Positions 8,415 to 15,466 of a stretch of DNA of 64,000 nt are shown piece by piece. A model generated the notes under the pieces. That model did not search any database. It was not told the origin of the DNA and was given only the letters and a program-made list of their open reading frames with translations. This DNA is from RGIG8767 sp045531685 (GTDB taxonomy: Bacteria; Bacillota; Clostridia; Lachnospirales; Lachnospiraceae). The stretch spans positions 1 through 64,000 of the forward strand of contig JAZSEL010000068.1 in assembly GCA_045531685.1 (NCBI GenBank), read 5' to 3'. The first letter of the stretch is position 1. Every line of letters starts with the position of its first letter. The translations under genes were made by a program, and so were the position numbers.

Positions 8415-9596
8415 TTATTTATAACAATGCCAGAACAAACTACTGCAATCAATAATAATTTCACCCTGCTCTTTAATTATATTATCAAAATGAGTAATAA
8501 GTTTTAATTTGTTAGCTTCCAGATAGTCCTTTGCTTCCGGGAAACGTTCCATTGCACGCTCAAATAGCTCATCCGCAGATTCATAACGGAATGGGGAAGG
8601 AAGAACAACTTCTGTAACCTTTTTAAAATATTTTTCAAGAATAAGCTTAAAGGAATCACCCTGTGCTTTTGCTTCCCTGTATTTGTCCATTGCAAAGGTT
8701 GAATTGAATCCCATCGCCTTAAAGGCATCTACCCAGAAAAGCTGTTCTGGACTTGCACAGATACTGTTAACAGAGAACATGCCACCTTCCGTAAGGCGTT
8801 CAGCCACATTTGCAACAAAAACTTCTTCATCATGGAGTACATCCATAATGTAATGGGCAATTGCCATGGAGTATGGTGCTTTTTGAGAGAGTGCATCCCA
8901 TGTCTCTTTCTTTTCTACATCTTCCCAGAATACGGTAATGTTTGTCCCCTGAGCCAATTTATCAGAATTTTCAATAATAAATTTGAAGAAATCTTCGGCC
9001 CAACTTTCCGGTAAATCGTAGCCATCTATGGTAACGCCTGCCGGAATGTTAGTCCAATTGTTTCTCCATACCTTAGAAAAACCACAACCTAGGTCAAGAA
9101 TACGCTCGCCTTCCTTGATTCTAAGAGAATTGTAGATTTTCACATACCAATCAAGGTTATCGGCATTGTGTTTCAGTGCATGGAAATGGCCTTCGTCAGC
9201 CTTTTGATCCGCCTGGATGTCTCTGATAATATCAGCCACATCATCCCAATCCGGTTTGCCGTTGCTTCTTGCAATGGCGGCTTTGATTCTGGTAATGGCT
9301 TTTTGAAGTTCGTAGCGTTTGGCTTCCATCATATCAATCTGACTCTGAAGTGTTTCTAAGATACTTCCATTATCATTCTGAATCAGATTTTCTTTGATTT
9401 CTTCTAAGGAAAATCCTACTTGTTTTAAAGCAATGATTTTTTCAAGGACTAACAGAGCCTCTTTGTCATACAAACGATAATTGCCCTCAGAATATTCCGA
9501 TGGTTTGAGAAGTCCTTTTTCATCATATAAACGTACTGCTTTTTGAGAAATTCCTGCTTTTTTTGCAATTTCTCCGGTTGTCATTTTCTTTGTCAT
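8415..9596 (-). CDS. MerR-family regulator fused to a SAM-dependent methyltransferase
   Basis: Residues 1-75 are a MerR winged helix (MTTGEIAKKAGISQKAVRLY, then GNYRLYD and LKQVGFSLEEIKE), residues 80-110 a helical linker, and residues 150-393 a class I methyltransferase with the SAM loop ILDLGCGF at 166-173 and an acidic VTIDGYDLPESW strand end. Normal MerR proteins have a short effector domain; here a whole methyltransferase replaces it. GGAAG precedes the start. The upstream region shows a MerR-type promoter with a 19-bp spacer, arguing for autoregulation. Methyl acceptor and inducer are not visible. The genuine enzyme activity of the fused domain is inferred from the intact SAM loop. Confidence 0.85.
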   Translation of the reverse strand: MTKKMTTGEIAKKAGISQKAVRLYDEKGLLKPSEYSEGNYRLYDKEALLVLEKIIALKQVGFSLEEIKENLIQNDNGSILETLQSQIDMMEAKRYELQKAITRIKAAIARSNGKPDWDDVADIIRDIQADQKADEGHFHALKHNADNLDWYVKIYNSLRIKEGERILDLGCGFSKVWRNNWTNIPAGVTIDGYDLPESWAEDFFKFIIENSDKLAQGTNITVFWEDVEKKETWDALSQKAPYSMAIAHYIMDVLHDEEVFVANVAERLTEGGMFSVNSICASPEQLFWVDAFKAMGFNSTFAMDKYREAKAQGDSFKLILEKYFKKVTEVVLPSPFRYESADELFERAMERFPEAKDYLEANKLKLITHFDNIIKEQGEIIIDCSSLFWHCYK

Positions 9597-9655
9597 ACTG
9601 TTTCTTCCTTTCGGTAATGATACATTTTAGTGTTTCTGTGAACGTTCATGTATCT

Positions 9656-9686
9656 ACCGTAATGGATTCCCCAAGGGAAGAGTCAA
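9656..9686 (-). promoter_or_regulatory. MerR-type promoter with 19-bp spacer
   Basis: On the minus strand TTGACT and TACGGT are separated by 19 bp, too long for ordinary sigma-A use but diagnostic of MerR-activated promoters, which are untwisted by the regulator. The spacer holds the dyad TTCCC-TTG-GGGAA. It lies upstream of the MerR-methyltransferase gene itself, so autoregulation is expected. Confidence 0.6.
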
Positions 9687-9715
9687 GGGCATACTTAAAA
9701 ATTTTTTGAAAAGTT

Positions 9716-10162
9716 TCACGGCTTGATTCCCTTGGATAGATTAGAGTTATGATAACGTTTATCCTGTGTTACATCCTGATCAAACCATGAAGGAGGAATA
9801 AAGGAATATGCTTCCTTTTCACTGTCAAATTCCACTTCAGCGATTACCAGAGGAGCCAAATCGCCTTCGAAAATATCAAGTTCAATGGTGTAGTTCTCAT
9901 AAGGAATGAGATAACGGGTTTTAGAAATTACAAGACCATCTGCTTTTGGAAGAAGGTGATGAAAGGATTCTTCATTAAGTGGAAGATTATATTCTTCTCT
10001 GGCTAATAATCCTCTTCCTTTATAAGTAAGAATATAATCGTTATCCTCACGTCGTATGCGGATAACCGGGTCTGTATTTAAATACGCTTGCGTTAATTTT
10101 TTATATGAATAATTGCTTAAGTCAGGTAATTCTTTAATTGTAAATTTGCGTTCGATTTCCAT
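9716..10162 (-). CDS. CYTH-domain protein (triphosphate tunnel family)
   Basis: This 148-residue protein begins MEIERKF, the ExExK signature of the CYTH superfamily, followed by alternating charged strands with IRIRR, YILTYKG, EIDIF-like (IELDIFEGDL) and AEVEF motifs that line the triphosphate tunnel. Members hydrolyse inorganic triphosphate or thiamine triphosphate, or act as class IV adenylate cyclases; the short bacterial form usually is a tripolyphosphatase. It is divergent from the DJ-1 gene, sharing a symmetrical promoter region with it. The exact substrate cannot be read from sequence. Confidence 0.85.
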   Translation of the reverse strand: MEIERKFTIKELPDLSNYSYKKLTQAYLNTDPVIRIRREDNDYILTYKGRGLLAREEYNLPLNEESFHHLLPKADGLVISKTRYLIPYENYTIELDIFEGDLAPLVIAEVEFDSEKEAYSFIPPSWFDQDVTQDKRYHNSNLSKGIKP

Positions 10163-10201
10163 GGTGTTCCTCGTTGCTTGTTATTTTTTGTTTATAAAAT
10201 A

Positions 10202-10269
10202 ACGATAGAGAAGTATATTTAAAAAGTCAATGAGTTTTGATTGACTTTTCAATGGTAAATTAATACGAT
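10202..10269. promoter_or_regulatory. Mirror-image divergent promoters over a 10-bp inverted repeat
   Basis: AAAAGTCAAT (10222-10231) and ATTGACTTTT (10240-10249) form a perfect inverted repeat that contains the -35 box TTGACT of both directions. Rightward: TTGACT-17 bp-TACGAT (10241-10269) for the DJ-1 gene. Leftward: TTGACT-17 bp-TATCGT (10230 down to 10202) for the CYTH gene. One protein binding the repeat could control both genes at once. Confidence 0.6.
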
Positions 10270-10303
10270 AAGTATATAAATTAAGATAGAGAGGGAATAG
10301 ATT

Positions 10304-10852
10304 ATGGCACATACAGCAATTTTTTTAGCAGAAGGTTTTGAAGAAATAGAAGGTTTGATGGTAGTGGACATGCTTAGAAGAGCAGGATTTACAGTTGATA
10401 TGGTATCCATCTCTGATTCTTTGCAGGTGACGGGGTCACATGCCATTACCGTAACAGCGGATAAGTTGATTAAGGATATTGATTTTGATGCCTATGATTT
10501 ACTGGTATTGCCGGGCGGAATGCCGGGCACCATTCATCTGGGAGAGTGCAAGGTGTTATGTGATGAGTTGATTAAGGCTTACGTAAATGGCAAGAAGATT
10601 GCGGCTATCTGTGCGGCACCCACAGTGTTTGGCAAGCTTGGATTGCTGGAAGGCAAGATGGCTTGTTGTTATCCGGGCATGGAAGATGGTCTTACGGGAG
10701 CAGAAGCAACCACTTCTTCTGTGACAGTGGACGGCAACATTATTACAAGTCGCGGTCTCGGAACAGCTCTTGATTTTGCACTTACATTGATTGAAGAATT
10801 TAACGGAAAAGAAGCTGCGGACAAATTGGCAGCAGCAGTGGTATATATGTAA
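10304..10852 (+). CDS. DJ-1/PfpI family protein (YajL/ThiJ-like)
   Basis: A 182-residue protein with the DJ-1 fold landmarks: Glu16 in AEGFEEIEG, the LVLPGGMPG turn near residues 67-75, and the nucleophile-elbow cysteine Cys103 in AAICAAPTVFG. These are the residues that form the oxidation-sensitive Cys/Glu pair of DJ-1 proteins, which are linked to deglycase, chaperone or oxidative-stress roles. Older annotations call such genes thiazole-phosphate biosynthesis proteins, without good support. GAGAGGGAATAG precedes the start. It is divergent from the CYTH gene. Confidence 0.88.
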   Translation: MAHTAIFLAEGFEEIEGLMVVDMLRRAGFTVDMVSISDSLQVTGSHAITVTADKLIKDIDFDAYDLLVLPGGMPGTIHLGECKVLCDELIKAYVNGKKIAAICAAPTVFGKLGLLEGKMACCYPGMEDGLTGAEATTSSVTVDGNIITSRGLGTALDFALTLIEEFNGKEAADKLAAAVVYM

Positions 10853-10934
10853 TTCGAAACATATAATGGATGTAAAGATTGTGTTTTGTATACAAAACCT
10901 CTTGAAATTCTAATACAAAAAGTTATGTAAACAA

Positions 10935-10984
10935 AAAATACCTACTATTCGCTATTGAGTAAGTTGGATAGTGGGTATTTTTAT
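10935..10984 (+). terminator. Terminator after the DJ-1 gene
   Basis: AAAATACCTACTAT pairs with ATAGTGGGTATTTT (one wobble) around a 20-base loop and runs into TTTTATG. Its arm sequence TACCTACTA is the same motif as in the downstream 63-bp array, so it may be the founding unit of it. Confidence 0.7.
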
Positions 10985-11044
10985 GCTTTTTGATGTGTCT
11001 TTTTCAAGAACATGAAGAGAATATTGCGAAAATATATCGATTTA

Positions 11045-11280
11045 TGCCTACTAATAATGTAATTCAGGACAGTCAGTAGGTAAAAGCTGAATGGAAGACA
11101 TGTTTTCATACCTACCAGGATAAAGGATTTGAAGATTTAGTGGGTAAGCATAGAAAAAACGTGAATTTTTCTACCTACTTTTATGGCAAGACCGGGTAAG
11201 TAGTGGGTAAGAATAGAAAAAACATGAGATTTCCTACCTGATGAAGTGGCAAATTTATTTATCTAGTAGGTAAATATGAA
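11045..11280. repeat. 63-bp tandem repeat array with an inverted repeat in every unit
   Basis: Left arms (AGTAGGTAA or AGTGGGTAA) begin at 11075, 11139, 11202 and 11265; right arms (TACCTAC or close variants) at 11045, 11109, 11172 and about 11235. Period is 63-64 bp. The loop segment GAATAGAAAAAAC-ATGA is well kept in two units. The 553-bp gap between the convergent DJ-1 and spore-protein genes is filled by a terminator, this array and a second hairpin; no gene was seen. Period and sequence differ from the array at 8.0-8.3 kb, but the architecture is the same. Confidence 0.75.
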
Positions 11281-11282
11281 AA

Positions 11283-11322
11283 AGAAGTGCCTCGCAGATT
11301 CGAAATTCTGTAAAGCACTTCT
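11283..11322 (-). terminator. Hairpin downstream of the spore-protein gene
   Basis: AGAAGTGC pairs with GCACTTCT across a 24-base interior that contains a second small dyad (AGATT...AATTCT). It lies about 84 bp past the minus-strand spore-protein stop and probably ends that transcript. Confidence 0.5.
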
Positions 11323-11405
11323 CTAAGATGGCCGGATTTGTAAGCTGAAATTATGAAATTGATAATTTCTTATACAATCAAGCCTTAATTAGCTGCCTAT
11401 GCAGC

Positions 11406-11606
11406 TTATTTCATCTGTTCTTCCTGCTTCTTAATCATTCTACGAACCATTTCGCCACCGATTGAACCAGCTTCTTTAGAAGTAAGATCTCCGTTGTAAC
11501 CTTCTTTTAAGTTAACACCTAATTCAGATGCAACTTCTGTTTTTAAACGATCCATAGCTGCTTTAGCTTCTGGAACTTCCATACGGTTTGAATTTCTGCT
11601 TGTCAT
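11406..11606 (-). CDS. Alpha/beta-type small acid-soluble spore protein
   Basis: This 66-residue protein matches the SASP family in length and motif order: the germination protease site TEVASELG (residues 23-30, cleavage expected after Glu24) and the DNA-binding block GDLTSKEAGSIGGEMVRRMI (39-58). Such proteins coat and protect spore DNA and are degraded on germination. TGAGGTG precedes the start. Upstream on the minus strand a CATACTT box at 11687-11681 could be a sigma-G type -10, but its -35 is unconvincing. Presence of this gene argues that the organism is, or descends from, a spore former. Confidence 0.95.
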   Translation of the reverse strand: MTSRNSNRMEVPEAKAAMDRLKTEVASELGVNLKEGYNGDLTSKEAGSIGGEMVRRMIKKQEEQMK

Positions 11607-11943
11607 AGTATTTCACCTCACTAATTTTTTTTCTAAGAAGATAAGTGACTACTCTGCCGCTTATCCTCTTACAATAATGAAAGTATGATACATGTCAGTG
11701 ACAATCATGTTTGCAATCGTTACGCTTTATTTCATCGCTTATCTTGATTCTAGTATCTGTCGTAATAAATTTTTTATGTTGGAAAGTTTTGTAAATGAAA
11801 CAGTGTGATATTAAAAAGAAAAATTATTTTGCTGAGCACTTTTCACAAGATGAAAGATAGTGTGAGATAAAAAACGGCGAAAAAATAAATAAAAATGCGA
11901 ATAATTTTTTGTAAAACCTCTGGAAGTTGCGCGCCTTGTATGC

Positions 11944-11949
11944 TATAAT
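11944..11949 (+). promoter_or_regulatory. Extended -10 promoter of trigger factor
   Basis: TGCTATAAT gives a TG-extended -10 box with a weak -35. The rest of the 427-bp divergent gap (11607-12033) holds the spore-gene ribosome site, AT-rich sequence and, in the tig leader, a GTGATT...AATCAC dyad (11962-11990); no other gene was seen. Confidence 0.55.
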
Positions 11950-12033
11950 CGTAAAATGACTGTGATTATGGACAAATATAGGTAAATCACGGATGGTAGT
12001 GACCTGATTAGTTAAGGAGGAAAATAGATTATC

Positions 12034-13320
12034 ATGAGCGTACAGGTAGAAAAGTTAGAAAAAAACATGGCGAAACTTACAATTGAAGTTCCGGCTGAAG
12101 AATTAGACAAGGCAATTGAAAAAGTATATCAGAAGCAGAAGAACAGCATTAGCATTCCTGGTTTCCGTAAGGGTAAAGTGCCACGTGCAATGGTAGAAAA
12201 GATGTACGGAAAGGAAGTATTCTATGAAGATGCAGCGAATGAGCTTATGCCTGCAGCATACGAAAAAGCATATGATGAATGTGGCGAAGATATCGTATCT
12301 TCTCCAAAGGTAGATGTGGTACAGATTGAAGCAGGTAAGCCATTTATCTTTACAGCAGAAGTTGCATTAAAGCCGGAAGTGACATTAGGAACATATAAGG
12401 GTGTTACAGTTGATAAAGTAGAAGTTACTGTAACAGATGAAGACGTAGATGCAGAAATCGAAAAAGAAAGAGAACGTAACGCAAGAAGCATTAGCGTATC
12501 TGACCGTGCAGTAAAAGACGGTGACCAGACAGTTATCGACTTTGAAGGATTTAAGGACGGCGTTGCATTTGAAGGCGGCAAGGGAGAAAACTATCCGCTT
12601 ACAATCGGTTCCGGTGCGTTCATTCCTGGATTTGAAGATCAGTTAATCGGTAAAAACATCGGTGAAGAAGTAGAAGTTAACGTTACATTCCCGGAAGAAT
12701 ATCAGGCAGAAGAATTAGCAGGACAGCCTGCAGTATTCAAGGTAACTGTAAAAGAAATCAAAGAAAAGCAACTTCCTGAATTAGATGATGAATTTGCAGC
12801 AGAAGTTTCTGAATTTGATACCCTTGCAGAATACAAGGAAGACGTTAAGAAGAATTTAACAGAAAAACGTGAAAAAGATGCTAAGAACGCAAAGGAAGAT
12901 GCCGTAATCGATGCAATCATCGAAGAAGCACAGATGGATATTCCGGAAGCAATGATTGAAACACAGCAGAGACAGATGATTCAGGAATTTGCCCAGAACA
13001 TCCAGATGCAGGGTCTTTCTATTGAACAGTACTTCCAGTTCACAGGTTTAACAGCAGAAACAATGATGGCACAGGTTAAGCCACAGGCTGAGAAGAGAAT
13101 TAAGTCAAGACTGGTATTAGAAGCTATCGTAAAAGCTGAAAACATTGAAGCTACAGAAGAAGACTTCGACAAGGAAGTAGCAAGAATGGCTGAAATGTAT
13201 CAGATGGAAGCAGACAAGGTAAAAGAAACAGTTGGCGAAGAAGGCAAGAAGCAGATTATGACTGATTTAGCAGTATCTAAGGCTGTAGAACTTGTTGTTA
13301 ACGAAGCAAAAGAGAAATAA
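12034..13320 (+). CDS. tig: Trigger factor, ribosome-bound chaperone and prolyl isomerase
   Basis: A 428-residue protein with the three trigger-factor domains: N-terminal ribosome-binding domain with the signature GFRKGKVPRAMVEKMYG (residues 43-59, the docking loop), FKBP-type peptidyl-prolyl isomerase domain near 150-240 (VIDFEGFKDGVAFEGG, FIPGFEDQLIG), and a Lys/Glu-rich helical C-terminal chaperone domain. It folds nascent chains at the exit tunnel. TAAGGAGG precedes the start. It leads the order tig-clpP-clpX-lon-engB, common in Firmicutes. Confidence 0.97.
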   Translation: MSVQVEKLEKNMAKLTIEVPAEELDKAIEKVYQKQKNSISIPGFRKGKVPRAMVEKMYGKEVFYEDAANELMPAAYEKAYDECGEDIVSSPKVDVVQIEAGKPFIFTAEVALKPEVTLGTYKGVTVDKVEVTVTDEDVDAEIEKERERNARSISVSDRAVKDGDQTVIDFEGFKDGVAFEGGKGENYPLTIGSGAFIPGFEDQLIGKNIGEEVEVNVTFPEEYQAEELAGQPAVFKVTVKEIKEKQLPELDDEFAAEVSEFDTLAEYKEDVKKNLTEKREKDAKNAKEDAVIDAIIEEAQMDIPEAMIETQQRQMIQEFAQNIQMQGLSIEQYFQFTGLTAETMMAQVKPQAEKRIKSRLVLEAIVKAENIEATEEDFDKEVARMAEMYQMEADKVKETVGEEGKKQIMTDLAVSKAVELVVNEAKEK

Positions 13321-13334
13321 GAAGTAAGCGAATG

Positions 13335-13359
13335 CGGTTTCTGCCAACGGCAGAAACCG
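13335..13359 (+). other. Stem-loop between tig and clpP
   Basis: A perfect 11-bp stem (CGGTTTCTGCC / GGCAGAAACCG) with an AAC loop and no T-tract. It may attenuate or process the tig-clpP transcript. Confidence 0.55.
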
Positions 13360-13445
13360 TTGCTAATTAAAGACAACTGAGGGGATTAGCGTAATTATAG
13401 AGAATAGCAAAGAGGCAGTACAGGAAGTGTACTGAAGGAGGGCGT

Positions 13446-14039
13446 ATGAATTTGATACCTTATGTCGTAGAACAGACCAGCAGGGGGGAACGTTCCTATG
13501 ATATCTATTCCAGATTGTTAAAGGATAGAATTATCTTTTTAGGTGACGAAGTAAACAATGATACAGCAGCTACCGTAGTAGCACAGCTTCTTTTCTTGGA
13601 AGCAGAGGATCCGGAAAAGGATATTCACTTATATATCAACAGCCCGGGTGGAGTCATTACAGCAGGTATGGCTATTTATGATACCATGCAGTACATCAAA
13701 TGTGATGTTTCCACAGTATGTATCGGAATGGCAGCCAGCATGGGTGCATTCTTACTTGCAGGCGGTGCAAAGGGCAAACGTTATGCACTTCCAAATGCAG
13801 AGATTATGATTCATCAGCCACTTGGCGGTGCTCAGGGACAGGCAACGGATATTGAGATTTCTGCAAAGCATATTTTAGCAATAAAAGAACGATTAAATAC
13901 AATTTTAGCAGACAGAACAGGTCAGCCGTTTGATGTGATTGCGGCAGATACCGAGCGTGATAATTGGAAAACTGCGCAGGAAGCCAAGGAATACGGTTTG
14001 ATTGATGCAGTTATCACCTCACATTCAGAAGAAGCCTAA
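13446..14039 (+). CDS. clpP: ATP-dependent Clp protease proteolytic subunit
   Basis: A 197-residue serine peptidase of family S14 with the full triad: Ser98 in GMAASMGA, His123 in MIHQPLGG and Asp172. The N-terminal IPYVVEQTSRGERSYDIYSR is the typical ClpP start. It forms the tetradecameric chamber fed by ClpX (next gene) and other Clp ATPases. GAAGGAGG precedes the ATG. Confidence 0.98.
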   Translation: MNLIPYVVEQTSRGERSYDIYSRLLKDRIIFLGDEVNNDTAATVVAQLLFLEAEDPEKDIHLYINSPGGVITAGMAIYDTMQYIKCDVSTVCIGMAASMGAFLLAGGAKGKRYALPNAEIMIHQPLGGAQGQATDIEISAKHILAIKERLNTILADRTGQPFDVIAADTERDNWKTAQEAKEYGLIDAVITSHSEEA

Positions 14040-14112
14040 AACAATGGGCATTTTCGGATGGTATGCCAGCCAAAATAGTGAAGAAAAGTAAGTGCAAAGA
14101 AAGGCAGAAAAA

Positions 14113-15366
14113 ATGGTAGGAAAGAATTCTGACGGAAGTATCAGATGTTCCTTTTGCGGTAGAACACAGGACCAGACCAGAAAAATGATTGCAGGTCCAT
14201 CCGGTTCCGGTGTATACATCTGCGGAGATTGTATCGACATCTGTTCCGATATTATGGAAGAGGAATTTGAGGAAGAAGATATTCAGGAAGAGGCACCACA
14301 GATTAATCTGCTGAAACCGGCAGAAATCAAAGATTTTCTGGACGAATATGTAATTGGACAGGATGCAGCGAAAAAAACGCTTGCTGTAGCTGTTTACAAT
14401 CATTATAAAAGAGTAACCGGTGTTAGCGAGGACGATGGTGTAGAACTGCAAAAGAGTAATATCATCATGGTGGGACCAACCGGTTCCGGTAAGACATACC
14501 TTGCCCAGACTCTTGCCAAGATTATTAATGTGCCATTTGCCATTGCAGATGCCACCACATTAACAGAAGCAGGCTATGTTGGTGAAGACGTTGAGAATAT
14601 TCTTCTCAAATTAATCCAGGCAGCAGACTATGATGTTGAGCGTGCCCAGTACGGAATTATTTATATTGATGAAATTGATAAGATTACCAAGAAGAGTGAA
14701 AATGTTTCCATTACCCGTGATGTATCGGGTGAGGGTGTTCAGCAGGCTCTTTTAAAGATTATTGAAGGTACGGAAGCAAGTGTTCCTCCACAGGGCGGAA
14801 GAAAGCATCCTCATCAGGAACTGATTCAGATTGACACCTCCAATATTCTCTTTATCTGCGGTGGTGCTTTTGATGGTTTGGAAAAAATCATTGAGAAGCG
14901 TTTGGACCGCAAGGTAATCGGTTTTAACAGTGAAATATCTGAGTGCATTTCCGAAAAGGAAATCAGTCGTTTGTTAGAGCAGATGACACCACAGGATTTG
15001 GTGAAATTCGGTCTGATTCCGGAATTCGTAGGACGTGTTCCGGTTCAGGTAGCATTAGAAGGGCTGGATAAGGATGCCCTTGTGCGTATTTTAACAGAGC
15101 CAAAGAACGCATTGGTAAAGCAGTATCGTAAATTATTTGCTTACGATGGCGTGGATCTTTCTTTTGAGGAAGACGCAATCGAAAGCGTAGCTACAAAGGC
15201 ACATGAACAGAAAACAGGTGCCAGAGGGTTGCGTACGATTCTGGAAAAAGCCATGATGGATGTTATGTTTACGATTCCGTCGGATGAAACCGTTACCCAG
15301 TGCATCGTGACCAAGGATGCCGTAGAAGGTAAGGGAGAACCGAAGGTAATCCGCAGACGTAAGTAA
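14113..15366 (+). CDS. clpX: ATP-dependent Clp protease ATP-binding subunit ClpX
   Basis: A 417-residue AAA+ unfoldase: zinc-binding domain with Cys12, Cys15, Cys37 and Cys40 (CSFCGR...CGDC), Walker A GPTGSGKT, Walker B IYIDEIDK, and the GYVGEDVE pore-region motif. It recognises tagged substrates and threads them into ClpP. The ATG at 14113 is chosen because AAAGG is well spaced upstream and the product then begins like other ClpX proteins; an in-frame GTG 21 bases earlier lacks a good ribosome site. It lies 73 bp after clpP. Confidence 0.97.
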   Translation: MVGKNSDGSIRCSFCGRTQDQTRKMIAGPSGSGVYICGDCIDICSDIMEEEFEEEDIQEEAPQINLLKPAEIKDFLDEYVIGQDAAKKTLAVAVYNHYKRVTGVSEDDGVELQKSNIIMVGPTGSGKTYLAQTLAKIINVPFAIADATTLTEAGYVGEDVENILLKLIQAADYDVERAQYGIIYIDEIDKITKKSENVSITRDVSGEGVQQALLKIIEGTEASVPPQGGRKHPHQELIQIDTSNILFICGGAFDGLEKIIEKRLDRKVIGFNSEISECISEKEISRLLEQMTPQDLVKFGLIPEFVGRVPVQVALEGLDKDALVRILTEPKNALVKQYRKLFAYDGVDLSFEEDAIESVATKAHEQKTGARGLRTILEKAMMDVMFTIPSDETVTQCIVTKDAVEGKGEPKVIRRRK

Positions 15367-15397
15367 CAGGTGTGAGAATCACACAAGAAAAGCTTAG

Positions 15398-15450
15398 AAG
15401 CTGTGACACGGAGTATTATAGGACCATTCCTTAGTGCCACAGCTTTTTTA
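15398..15450 (+). terminator. Terminator between clpX and lon
   Basis: AAGCTGTG pairs with CACAGCTT and runs into TTTTTA. A small perfect dyad GTGTGA-GAA-TCACAC (15370-15384) precedes it. The lon start lies only about 20 bp further, so lon relies on readthrough or a promoter within this region. Confidence 0.75.
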
Positions 15451-15466
15451 CTTGAGGAAGAGATAC

